From a marine gamma proteobacterium HTCC2080 (lineage in GTDB: Bacteria > Pseudomonadota > Gammaproteobacteria > Pseudomonadales > Halieaceae), in assembly GCA_000169115.1 (NCBI GenBank), contig AAVV01000001.1, positions 310,001 to 374,000 on the forward strand: a stretch of 64,000 nt of DNA. Direction: 5' to 3'. The notes beneath the pieces are model-generated. The model was not told the DNA's origin, ran no database searches, and saw nothing but the letters and a program-made list of their open reading frames with translations. Shown here piece by piece: positions 42,425 to 50,602 of the stretch. Positions within the stretch are counted from its first letter, which is position 1. Each line of letters starts with the position of its first letter. The position numbers were made by a program, and so were the translations under genes.

Positions 42425-44143
42425 TCACGCCTGGGTATTGGCAAATTCAATGGTGAACGTGGCTCCTCCTGACGGTGAGTTTGCGGCTGAAATTGAAGCG
42501 CCCATATCGCTGAGAAGCTTATAAGTCTCTGACAACCCCAGACCTGTTCCTTCGCCGGGTTCTTTGGTGGTGTAAAAGGGATCAAAAATATACGGAAGAG
42601 TTAGCTCGCTAATACCGGCGCCCGAGTCGGAAATTTTAATTTTGGTCGCGGTGGCATCTTTTGAAAGTGAAATGAAGATGTGCTTACTCCCTGATGAGCT
42701 GAATTTATTGACAGCATATTCAGCATTGCTGAGAACATTAAGTAGTGCCTGTTCCAGCTCGAGTGTTCTCGCTGTAATCGTTATTTCCTCTTTGGGCTTT
42801 TCATAGGTGAGCTCAATGTCTTGTAAGCGATACTGCTGAGCGGTGAGTGAAAGGACATTCTGGATAACTGACTGAGCACTTACTTGAATTTGAGGGCCCT
42901 CTTCTTTATGGCCAAACAGTCTCATGTGATCTGTGATCACGGCGGCGCGTGCGACTTGCTCGTCAATGCGCTCTAATTTTGATTGCACAAATTCTGTGTC
43001 TAGGAACCGGTCTTTGGCGGAGCTAACAGCGATTTTTTTGAGAAGGTTTTGTGTCGTGAGACGAATAACGGCAAGAGGCTGATTGATTTCGTGGGCAATG
43101 GAAGTCGTCATTTCACCGAGGGTTGTTAATCTTGAGTTGTGTATGACTCGTTGCTGCGCCTGCTTTAGCTCAGTGATGTTTTGGCCGACGCAAATAATGC
43201 CAATGGCATCACCGTTAGTGTCACGGTGCGGCGCCATGTTCCACACAAAGTCTAGGTGATCACCGGTGTTGTTATCCATTTGGATTTCTACATTCGAGAC
43301 AGTTTGCCCTAATAAAGCGGCCTGTAGGTTGGCAAGTAATCGCTCGGTGCCCGGCCCTGGCGCAAGTAGCTCTGATAGTGGACGATGCCCATCAGCTGAT
43401 GGATTAGTTGCCAGCAACTCTTGTGCCTCAGCATTGGCCTCTCGAAGAAAATAATTGTTATCAACGACAAGCATGCAGGCCGCAGCCTGTTCTATGAGAG
43501 TCGCGTTGTAAGAGGCCTGAGTTTCCAGTGACAGGAGCAGCTTTCTTTGAAAAGCCAAAATTCTAGATACCGCTGAGGAAATAAAGCCCCCCAGCATGAC
43601 AATAGTGAGCACGGCAGTAATCCAAGTCTGCGGTGACTGATGGTAATCGGTCGTTGCAGCACCTACGGTCATACTTCCGCTGACAAATACCCATCCAAAC
43701 ATTATCAGGCTGATAGCGCTTACCGCGATTGCAGCATAGGCATATCGGGTTTCTGCAAATAGGGCCGTCAGAACAATAAAAACCAGCAGCATCAACTTGC
43801 CGCCGCCGAGGTGCCCAAAGGACCATAAGCCAGATATGGCAAGAATATAGATTGCGCCGAGCAATACCGCGACTCGGAATTCGTAGCTTAACCGGTGTTT
43901 TTTTAAAGTAACCAGCGTCAGTGCTGACAACGCAAGAACTTGTATGACCATAACCGGTGTGAGTCCAAAGTCAGAGATTCTCGATAAACTCCCCAGTAGA
44001 GCCGGAACCCCTAGCACGCACAGTACCGTCAAAATGGTATTGCACATCTGACTGCTCAAGTCTGCGAGCTGTGCGTCAGAATTTGCAGTGGCAACGTCCA
44101 CCGGTGTTGAAGGCGGGCTAGTTAACATTGATAAGTATTTCAT
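42425..44143 (-). CDS. Membrane sensor histidine kinase with PAS domain (orphan)
   Basis: This 572-residue kinase has six or so N-terminal helices (residues ~35-195), with only short loops outside. A PAS domain follows (~205-330), then a dimerisation/phosphoacceptor domain with His351 in SIAHEINQPLAVI and a GHKL ATPase domain. The ATPase has the N-box LLNVLSNAEYAV, DSGAGI and GTGLGL. The H-box form HE-x-x-QPL belongs with NtrB/DctB-like kinases. The membrane part could sense a hydrophobic ligand or membrane state. No response regulator is encoded next to it. A divergent AT-rich region separates it from the PhyH gene. Confidence 0.9.
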   Translation of the reverse strand: MKYLSMLTSPPSTPVDVATANSDAQLADLSSQMCNTILTVLCVLGVPALLGSLSRISDFGLTPVMVIQVLALSALTLVTLKKHRLSYEFRVAVLLGAIYILAISGLWSFGHLGGGKLMLLVFIVLTALFAETRYAYAAIAVSAISLIMFGWVFVSGSMTVGAATTDYHQSPQTWITAVLTIVMLGGFISSAVSRILAFQRKLLLSLETQASYNATLIEQAAACMLVVDNNYFLREANAEAQELLATNPSADGHRPLSELLAPGPGTERLLANLQAALLGQTVSNVEIQMDNNTGDHLDFVWNMAPHRDTNGDAIGIICVGQNITELKQAQQRVIHNSRLTTLGEMTTSIAHEINQPLAVIRLTTQNLLKKIAVSSAKDRFLDTEFVQSKLERIDEQVARAAVITDHMRLFGHKEEGPQIQVSAQSVIQNVLSLTAQQYRLQDIELTYEKPKEEITITARTLELEQALLNVLSNAEYAVNKFSSSGSKHIFISLSKDATATKIKISDSGAGISELTLPYIFDPFYTTKEPGEGTGLGLSETYKLLSDMGASISAANSPSGGATFTIEFANTQA

Positions 44144-44469
44144 GAGAGCGACTGGTGTCTTTGAATAATCAACCCCTATATTAAAGGATCGGCAAACGCT
44201 CTGAAATCACTTAACTTATTGATTTTGTTGGATTATATTTATAATTATTGATGGTTTATTTAATTTTGTTAGTGCCCGCAATCCAGTACTCATAAAGCTT
44301 AGCAACCTTTATCCTAATAATTTTTGTCTAGGGCCAATGCTGTAACGTTCAATTATTGGTTTTTGGTGAAAGGTATTGCATCGCCAGAGGCGCGGGCGCC
44401 AATTTTTGAATTTAAAGGCGCAGTTGAGTATGGTGACGCGGAATCTAGCGTTGGTAAAGGGGAACCAAT
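44144..44469. other. Divergent region between sensor kinase and PhyH gene
   Basis: These 326 bases hold no supported gene. About 44210-44330 is markedly AT-rich (TTATATTTATAATTATT and similar) and is the likely promoter zone for both flanking genes. No clear dyad beyond short ones was seen. The ribosome-binding site of the PhyH gene (aaagggga) closes the region. Confidence 0.5.
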
Positions 44470-45639
44470 GTGATCGATATTTCTAAATCAATTGATCTGT
44501 GCGCGGCCTATTATGGCAGCCAAGCTGAGGCTATGCGCGACTACTTAGAGGCGGGACAGAATGCTGCCTTACGCATAGATAATCGCGGCCCTATTCGCTT
44601 TGACGAGGCAGGTAACCTTGATCCGGCGATTCGGGAGGCGTATTCCCGCTATGGATTTTATGTGTTCACCAATGTCCTTACTAAAGAAGAGCTCGCCGAT
44701 ATCGAGGCTGATTTGGGCGACATGCGCAAAAGTTTTCCTACTGGGCCTGAAAGCCCTGTTAATGCAGATGGACACCCGGCCCTGGGGGCAGATTGTAAAG
44801 CGCTAACCTTAGTCTGGTCTAAACCGCTGGGAGATCCATTAGGTGGTACGGCGCTGGCAAATGGCCGTCATCAGGTCAAAATGTTTGAGCCGGAGGCTGC
44901 TCAGGAGGCCCCCGCCGCAGCACCCTTTATTCTATTGGGTTCGCTGCAGTTTTCCGACGCTTGTCTGCGGACCTATGCCCATCCGCAGTTGCTGCGCGTA
45001 GCGGAGGCGATTAATGGGCCCGACTTCGCGCCATTTAACGAGGCACTCTTTATAAAAGACCCCGGTATTGGGGCTGCAGTGTCATGGCACCAAGATGGCG
45101 TTACTCATTGGGACAGCGAAGACTTTGATGAGGACATTCACGGTTTCAATTTCATGGCTCAGGTTTATGGTAGTACTGCAGTAAATGGCGTTTGGGTTGT
45201 GCCGGGTACGCATAAACTGGGCAAGATCAATATTAATGAGCTCGTGGCAGAAGCGGGTAGTGAACGCCTGAAGGGCGCCGTTCCCTTAGTGTGTAACCCG
45301 GGTGATGTTGTGGTTTGTAACCGCCAATTAGTTCACGGGTCATTTCCCAACTGTGGTTTGGAGCCCAGAGTTACAGTGAACTTTGGCTTTCACCGTCGAT
45401 CTTCAGTGTTGGGCGTGCAGGGAGGCGGCATCCACAGTGAGGCCCAAGAATTTGACGATGAAACGATAGCTCGTCGTTCTCGCGTTCTGGGCTATGCAAT
45501 TGACGCACGCCAGCAGCGGTTTGCAGGAGAATTGCCCTACCGCTATCAACCTTTCGTTGATGAGGCGAAAACCTTTAGTTGGGATGCGCAAGCGAAGGCC
45601 GATATCAAAGACTATAACTGCGACGATTTGAGTATCTGA
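44470..45639 (+). CDS. Phytanoyl-CoA dioxygenase (PhyH) family protein
   Basis: This 389-residue protein is of the PhyH-type Fe(II)/2OG oxygenases. The metal site fits H-x-D in VSWHQDGVTHWD and the distal His in QLVHGSFPN, with an Arg in EPRVTVNFGF for the oxoglutarate. PhyH-family enzymes hydroxylate acyl-CoAs, betaines (ectoine) and other small molecules; the substrate here is not indicated. The start is the GTG at 44470. An in-frame stop lies 15 bases upstream, so no earlier start exists. An out-of-frame ATG two bases before it is followed at once by TGA. The ribosome-binding site (aaagggga) is suitably spaced. Confidence 0.85.
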   Translation: MIDISKSIDLCAAYYGSQAEAMRDYLEAGQNAALRIDNRGPIRFDEAGNLDPAIREAYSRYGFYVFTNVLTKEELADIEADLGDMRKSFPTGPESPVNADGHPALGADCKALTLVWSKPLGDPLGGTALANGRHQVKMFEPEAAQEAPAAAPFILLGSLQFSDACLRTYAHPQLLRVAEAINGPDFAPFNEALFIKDPGIGAAVSWHQDGVTHWDSEDFDEDIHGFNFMAQVYGSTAVNGVWVVPGTHKLGKININELVAEAGSERLKGAVPLVCNPGDVVVCNRQLVHGSFPNCGLEPRVTVNFGFHRRSSVLGVQGGGIHSEAQEFDDETIARRSRVLGYAIDARQQRFAGELPYRYQPFVDEAKTFSWDAQAKADIKDYNCDDLSI

Positions 45640-45727
45640 AAAAGTTACCTTCTTTAAAAGCGTGCTGCAAATGGTGACAGATTTTTAATCTGCGTGGCAT
45701 TTACTGAGGAAACCTCTGAGAATAATG

Positions 45728-45747
45728 CCCTAATATTCATTTTAGGG
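45728..45747. repeat. Short inverted repeat between PhyH and barrel genes
   Basis: CCCTAA and TTAGGG pair around an 8-base loop. It lies between two same-strand genes, about 50 bases before the barrel gene's start. It may be a weak terminator or an operator. Confidence 0.35.
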
Positions 45748-45796
45748 TTCATGTCTCAAGTAGGCAGTCCACAGACCCGTTAAGTTGGAGGTGCTT

Positions 45797-46609
45797 ATGC
45801 CAGATCTAAAATTAATACAGGTGATTGCCTTTTTAATGGCAGCTTGCCTAGGAATTTTCTCGCAGGTAGCTAGCGCTGACGATGCCTCGATTGCTCAGAA
45901 ATTAGCCAATCCCGTGGCCTCGCTCATCAGCGTACCGATTCAAATCAACTACGATGATAAGTACGGCGTTGGTGAAAAGGGCTCTATTTGGAAAACCAAT
46001 GTCCAGCCAGTCATTCCGGTCTCACTCAATGACGACTGGAACATGATTTCTCGAACGATCCTACCTTTTATCGATCAGTCAGATTTTCCAGTGCAAGGCC
46101 AGGGTGAGTCTGGGGTAGGAGATGTGGTGCAAAGCTTTTTCTTTTCACCTAAAGCACCAACTGCGGGCGGTCTTATATGGGGCGTTGGGCCGGTAATCAA
46201 TATTCCCACTGCAACCAAAGATGCATTGGGACCAAGAGCTTGGGCAGCCGGACCCACAGGGCTGGTATTAAAGCAGTCGGGGCCTTGGACCTATGGTGCA
46301 TTGGGGAACCACCTGTGGTCTTTTGCTAAAGAAGACAACACCGAGATAAATGCTAGCTTCGTGCAGCCCTTCGTTTCATACATCACGCCTAAAAAATTGA
46401 CCTACTACCTCAATACTGAATCCACCTATAACTGGGATAGTAAGGATTGGTCTGTGCCTATTAACGTGGGTGCAAACCAGCTAGTGAAGTTTGGTAACCA
46501 ACTCATGCAGATTGGTGGTGGTGTTCGATATTGGGCAGATTCTGGTGAATTTGGGCCAAAGGGTTGGGCGCTACGAATGAATGTGGTGTTTGTATTTCCC
46601 AAAGGTTGA
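45797..46609 (+). CDS. Outer-membrane beta-barrel-like protein (neuromedin U-like family)
   Basis: This 270-residue exported protein has a signal peptide ending VASADD (about 28 residues). The rest is rich in amphipathic beta-strands and aromatic residues. Several segments (LANPVASLISVPIQINYDD, DVVQSFFFSPKAPTAGG, AAGPTGLVLKQSGPWTYGAL) match a bacterial family often labelled 'neuromedin U' or 'transporter', probably an outer-membrane porin. It ends in a beta-strand with an aromatic (VVFVFPKG). I chose the ATG at 45797, with GGAGG seven bases upstream. The gene lies between PhyH and the Mo enzyme on the same strand, but the intergenic gaps are over 150 bases. Substrate unknown. Confidence 0.75.
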   Translation: MPDLKLIQVIAFLMAACLGIFSQVASADDASIAQKLANPVASLISVPIQINYDDKYGVGEKGSIWKTNVQPVIPVSLNDDWNMISRTILPFIDQSDFPVQGQGESGVGDVVQSFFFSPKAPTAGGLIWGVGPVINIPTATKDALGPRAWAAGPTGLVLKQSGPWTYGALGNHLWSFAKEDNTEINASFVQPFVSYITPKKLTYYLNTESTYNWDSKDWSVPINVGANQLVKFGNQLMQIGGGVRYWADSGEFGPKGWALRMNVVFVFPKG

Positions 46610-46916
46610 AAATATTTGGGCTTAGGTGCTGGCTCAATGTCAGCTGTACCTGCGATCGACGGTGTTAGGCGCTTAGGTAGATGAATCGCAATGGCGCTTC
46701 GCGCGGCCAGCATCATTGTGGTCGTGTCACTGCTTGACCTTTAGTCTCCTAGCCAGCCTGCATCAGGAGGCTTTAGCGGGTTTTACACCAAAGGGTTGCG
46801 AGGCTCTTCAACGTTTTAGACTCTCAATCCAACACCAATTTTTGCAGGCTGTTTTGCAGTCTGTATAGTCGCGTAGACGGTATGGCGATGCGCATAAGGA
46901 ACGAGGGAGAGCCAAA
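46610..46916. other. Intergenic region before the Mo/cytochrome c gene
   Basis: These 307 bases show no gene. A hairpin AGCCT-8-AGGCT (46755-46772), followed by TTAGCGGGTTTT, may terminate the barrel gene. The last ~100 bases should carry the promoter of the next gene. The strong ribosome-binding site gagggagag precedes its ATG. Confidence 0.4.
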
Positions 46917-48452
46917 ATGGAGGTAGTCTCACGACGCTTTTTGATCAAGGGCTTAGTCGCCGGTGTCGCCCTCGCGGGGCAGTCTATTACCTTGGCAAAT
47001 TCCCAGCGGCCTATGCCTTATGGTAAGCGGTCCCCCACCTTTTTTGTGCACAACGACTTGCCTTGGGCACTAGAAACACGCCGCAGTCAGTTTGGTTTTG
47101 GCCCGATTACACCGGCCTCACACTTTTTTGTACGAAACAATCTTCCTATGCCGCCTGCGGCAGTCACGGGTGTCGGGGATAACTGGTCGTTCGAGGTTCA
47201 AGGCTGCAAGCAGTCGGGAAGCCTAACCCTTGGCGACCTGAAGCGCATGCCCATACGAACGGTTGCGACCGTATTGCAGTGTTCTGGGAACGGTCGCGAG
47301 TTCTTTGCCCATGACCCCTCGGGCTCGCAGTGGAGTGTGGGTGCGGCGGGTTGCGCGTTATGGACGGGTGTGAGTGTTGCCGATATTTTTGAGCATTTTG
47401 GCGGTGTAGCAGGCGATGCTGCTTTTTTAACGGCGTCAGGTGGTGAAGAGCTGCCCGAGGGCATTGATAAAAATGCCGTTGTTGTTGAGCGATCTGTGCC
47501 AATTGCGAAGGGATTGGAAGATTGCCTGCTGGTTTGGGAGATGAATGGCGCGCCATTGCCCGCTGTTCACGGTGGGCCTCTTCGGCTTGTAGTGCCTGGC
47601 TACTTTGGGGTTAATAATGTCAAGTGGGTCAGGCAGCTCGCGGCAACTCCGGAGGAGTCCTCGGCAAAGATTCAGCAGTCGGGCTATCGGCTCAGAGCGC
47701 AAGGCGAGTCGGGCGGGCCTCAGCACCCCTCCATGTGGCGGATGCCGGTCAAGTCTTGGTTAAATGGCCCAGGCGCCGAGGGAGAACCCGTATTAGCCGG
47801 TATGAACACGTTATATGGCGTTGCCTTTTCAGGAGAGCGTGGTATCAGGTCGGTAGAAGTTTCCCTTGATTCGGGCAAGACTTGGCAGTTAGCTGAGCTG
47901 GTGGGGCCCGACCTCGGACCCAATGCATGGCGGACATTTAGTTTCCAAACCGAGCTCGGCGCTGGGAATCACCGTGTTGTTACCCGAGCTGTCGACACCC
48001 TGGGTGAGCAGCAGCCGCAGCAGTCTCAAGACAACCACCGCGGTTATGGTCACAACGGGTGGGAGGACCATGTACTTGAGATCACAGCACTCAAAGAGCT
48101 TCCTAAGATGGCTGCAATCATTGAATCAAATCAAGAGCATTCGTTGGGCTCTGTAACAGAGGCCACAGCAACGGTCGTGCCTAAGCCATCGTTGGTGTTG
48201 TCTGATCAGGCACTGCTGGGTAAGACTATTTTTACGGCCAAGGCTCAGCCCGGGTGTGGTGTGTGTCACAGCCTTGAAGACGCCAAGGCTCAGGGTGTCG
48301 TTGGTCCTAGTTTTAATACGTTAAAGCCCAGTTTGGCGCAGCTGCGCAGTGCCATCACGCAAGGGGTTGGCGCGATGCCTGCTTACGGAGGACAGCTAAG
48401 TACCGATGAGGTTGAGGCCCTGGCTGCTTATGTCTTCGAGGCGAGTCGATGA
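46917..48452 (+). CDS. Sulfite oxidase/dehydrogenase-like Mo protein fused to cytochrome c
   Basis: This 511-residue exported enzyme has a Tat-type leader (SRRFLIKG, residues 5-12). The sulfite-oxidase fold follows, with the molybdenum-coordinating Cys122 in LQCSGNGR, and a Mo-co dimerisation domain (about 255-390). The C-terminal ~75 residues are a class I cytochrome c with CGVCH (447-451) and a likely axial Met487 (AMPAYGG). In two-gene sulfite dehydrogenases (SorAB) and SoxCD the cytochrome is separate; here it is covalently joined. The protein probably oxidises sulfite in the periplasm and passes electrons to a respiratory chain. A substrate other than sulfite cannot be excluded. Confidence 0.88.
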   Translation: MEVVSRRFLIKGLVAGVALAGQSITLANSQRPMPYGKRSPTFFVHNDLPWALETRRSQFGFGPITPASHFFVRNNLPMPPAAVTGVGDNWSFEVQGCKQSGSLTLGDLKRMPIRTVATVLQCSGNGREFFAHDPSGSQWSVGAAGCALWTGVSVADIFEHFGGVAGDAAFLTASGGEELPEGIDKNAVVVERSVPIAKGLEDCLLVWEMNGAPLPAVHGGPLRLVVPGYFGVNNVKWVRQLAATPEESSAKIQQSGYRLRAQGESGGPQHPSMWRMPVKSWLNGPGAEGEPVLAGMNTLYGVAFSGERGIRSVEVSLDSGKTWQLAELVGPDLGPNAWRTFSFQTELGAGNHRVVTRAVDTLGEQQPQQSQDNHRGYGHNGWEDHVLEITALKELPKMAAIIESNQEHSLGSVTEATATVVPKPSLVLSDQALLGKTIFTAKAQPGCGVCHSLEDAKAQGVVGPSFNTLKPSLAQLRSAITQGVGAMPAYGGQLSTDEVEALAAYVFEASR

Positions 48453-48479
48453 CGGATTGCTAGTGCGTCAAAATAGGAA

Positions 48480-48499
48480 AGTTATACAAATGTATAACT
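48480..48499. repeat. Perfect AT-rich palindromic hairpin between convergent genes
   Basis: AGTTATAC and GTATAACT pair perfectly around AAAT. It lies between the 3' ends of the Mo/cytochrome c gene and the membrane protein gene. It may be a two-way terminator, though without a T run, or a DNA-binding site. Confidence 0.5.
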
Positions 48500-48504
48500 A
48501 CGAA

Positions 48505-48909
48505 TTAAGTTCGGACTGCCCGCCATCGGTCTGCTAAGGCACTACCTATGGCCAAGCCGAGAATAATCAGGGCGAAGAAAACGAAGTGGTGCCAAATCGG
48601 CATGGCATTCCAGTATTGAGCCTCTACCCAGATGGCGATGACAAGCATTTCAACAGTTATTCCTAACAGTAACAGTTTAAATCTTGGCAGGTGCCCCGCT
48701 ATGCCCTGAAGGGCTGCCCCACAAACTATCAAACTGAAGAGCTGTATTAACTCTGTGGCAACGACTAGCGGGGTGCTGTGGGTGCCACCCAAGCTGTTCA
48801 CTTCATTGGGGTATTGAGCGAGCAATGCATTGCTGAGTGGCAGGCAGATTAACCCGTACAAGATCGGCGGGCTGATGATGGCGATTAGCTCTAATCCGAT
48901 GACCCGCAC
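48505..48909 (-). CDS. Small integral membrane protein of unknown function
   Basis: I place the start at the GTG at 48909, nine bases after AAAGGAG. This gives a 134-residue protein with four strong hydrophobic segments (about residues 4-25, 49-70, 80-95 and 110-128). An ATG at 49095 would add ~62 residues that look non-coding and overlap the start of the divergent kinase gene. The protein ends in a basic tail (LADRWRAVRT). I do not recognise a family. Its divergent arrangement with the kinase at 49073 raises the possibility that both belong to one regulatory setting, but that is speculation. Confidence 0.6.
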   Translation of the reverse strand: MRVIGLELIAIISPPILYGLICLPLSNALLAQYPNEVNSLGGTHSTPLVVATELIQLFSLIVCGAALQGIAGHLPRFKLLLLGITVEMLVIAIWVEAQYWNAMPIWHHFVFFALIILGLAIGSALADRWRAVRT

Positions 48910-49072
48910 AAAAACAAGCTCCTTTGGCAGATGGGTGAAATGTTGCGACAGCCATCCACCTTGGCATAGCTTTGGATTTACGGTCCAGCTTTTACTTGGT
49001 AGCTTCGCTAGAATTTTAAACGTTGTTCCACCAGCCGTCGCCAAACTATTCTTGCCAGCGTAGACTTGACCA

Positions 49073-50461
49073 ATGACGCAGAAAAACCGATACACAATTT
49101 TTGGCGCTTTATTTGGACTGCTATTTCCAATTATTTCAACGTTATTAGATCTCTATGCCCAGCAGCTTTCTTTTAACGTTCAAAATATTCTGCAGGTTCA
49201 GAGTGTCCAGCCTTTGCACTGGATCATAAATACGGCCCCTTTTTTCCTGGGTGTCTTTGCAAGAATTGCGGGTCGGCGCCAAGATGCCATTACGACTAAG
49301 GTTGATGAATTGACGTCATTGAACGAGCTCTTGGGGGCTGCGTATCATGACCGGGTTAAGGCCGAGCTAGAGACAAAAAAAGCGTTAGCGGCAGAGCGGC
49401 AGGCCCGTGAGTCAGAACAGGAAGAAAAGAAGGCCTTAGATGAGCTGAGCGCCAGTTTAAAGCAGTTGTTTCAGGGTATTCCAGTGGGTGTCGCAGCTTA
49501 TGGACATGCCAACAACGTCATATCTACGAATAAAGCGTTTGAGGATTTTATTGACGGGAGTCAAGAGACCCGGGCAGCTTTAGATCAAGAAATTAGGGGG
49601 TTAGGTAAAAATGCGTTGGCAGTAGAAGTAACGTTGGAGCTCAACAGCACTGTGAAGTATGCGGTACTGGGGCGGATTGAAATGGTGGGCTTGAAGGAAA
49701 CCAGTCACTGGATATTACTGACGGATTTAACCCTTAAAAAGGCAAAAGAGGCTCAGCTAATACAGGCTTCGAAATTAACCACCCTAGGCGAGCTGGCGGC
49801 GGGCACGGCGCATGAACTCAATCAGCCGCTGAATCACATGAAGTTAGTAGCACTGAATATTAAAAAGTTACTGCTTACGTCGCCAATCGACACCGAGACT
49901 GTAATCTTCAAGTTGGATGCAATGACCGCATCTGTTTCCAGAGCAGCCAAAATTGTCGATCACCTGCGAACTTTTGGGCGAACAGCTCCAGCAAGTATGC
50001 AGCCAGTGTCTGTTGGCAAGGCGGTGACCGGCGCTCTCACCTTGCTAAATAATGTGCTCAATCAAAACAACATTGATATTGACGTCAACATAGGCGCCGA
50101 TTTACCTATGATTCTTGGTGTCGAAAGTCAGTTAGAGCAGGTTTTTATCAACCTCATTGGCAATGCGGTCGACGCCATCAGTGATGTTAAGCCTGACGAG
50201 CGTGCGGTGTCGGTTGAGGGCGTCTGTCAAGACTCACACGTCTGTGTAGTGATTAGGGACACAGGCGGTGGTATGAGCGAAACCGATTTAGAGAAAGTAT
50301 TCGAACCTTTTTTTACGACTAAAGCTGAGGGCAAGGGGACTGGGCTAGGTGGCTCGATAAGCTACGGTATTGTCAGCAGCTTTGGGGGGACTATTAGTGC
50401 CGAAAATTGGGATAACGGCGCTGAATTTACGCTTGTTTTTCCTGCGCTGGAGCCTTCCTGA
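49073..50461 (+). CDS. Sensor histidine kinase with coiled coil and PAS-like domain (orphan)
   Basis: This 462-residue kinase has two N-terminal helices (about residues 8-26 and 48-66). A predicted coiled coil follows (~75-132, highly charged with [15 protein letters not shown]), then a PAS-like segment (132-225). The phosphoacceptor domain carries His247 in [13 protein letters not shown], and the ATPase domain has [17 protein letters not shown] and GTGLGG. Its H-box closely resembles those of the other two kinases in this window. The loop between the two helices is short, so the sensing part is likely in the membrane or cytoplasm. No response regulator is adjacent. Confidence 0.9.
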   Translation: MTQKNRYTIFGALFGLLFPIISTLLDLYAQQLSFNVQNILQVQSVQPLHWIINTAPFFLGVFARIAGRRQDAITTKVDELTSLNELLGAAYHDRVKAELETKKALAAERQARESEQEEKKALDELSASLKQLFQGIPVGVAAYGHANNVISTNKAFEDFIDGSQETRAALDQEIRGLGKNALAVEVTLELNSTVKYAVLGRIEMVGLKETSHWILLTDLTLKKAKEAQLIQASKLTTLGELAAGTAHELNQPLNHMKLVALNIKKLLLTSPIDTETVIFKLDAMTASVSRAAKIVDHLRTFGRTAPASMQPVSVGKAVTGALTLLNNVLNQNNIDIDVNIGADLPMILGVESQLEQVFINLIGNAVDAISDVKPDERAVSVEGVCQDSHVCVVIRDTGGGMSETDLEKVFEPFFTTKAEGKGTGLGGSISYGIVSSFGGTISAENWDNGAEFTLVFPALEPS

Positions 50462-50602
50462 GCTAAAAAGGGGCGAGGCTTGACTTCTTATCTGCCGGGC
50501 ACGCAATTCTATGCTACCCACTCGTCTTGTTGGTCGGCTGCGCGATCAGTATTAGCCTTTTTGGCTCCTCACGTTGAACTTGCGATTGAGATGCTAGGAC
50601 CA

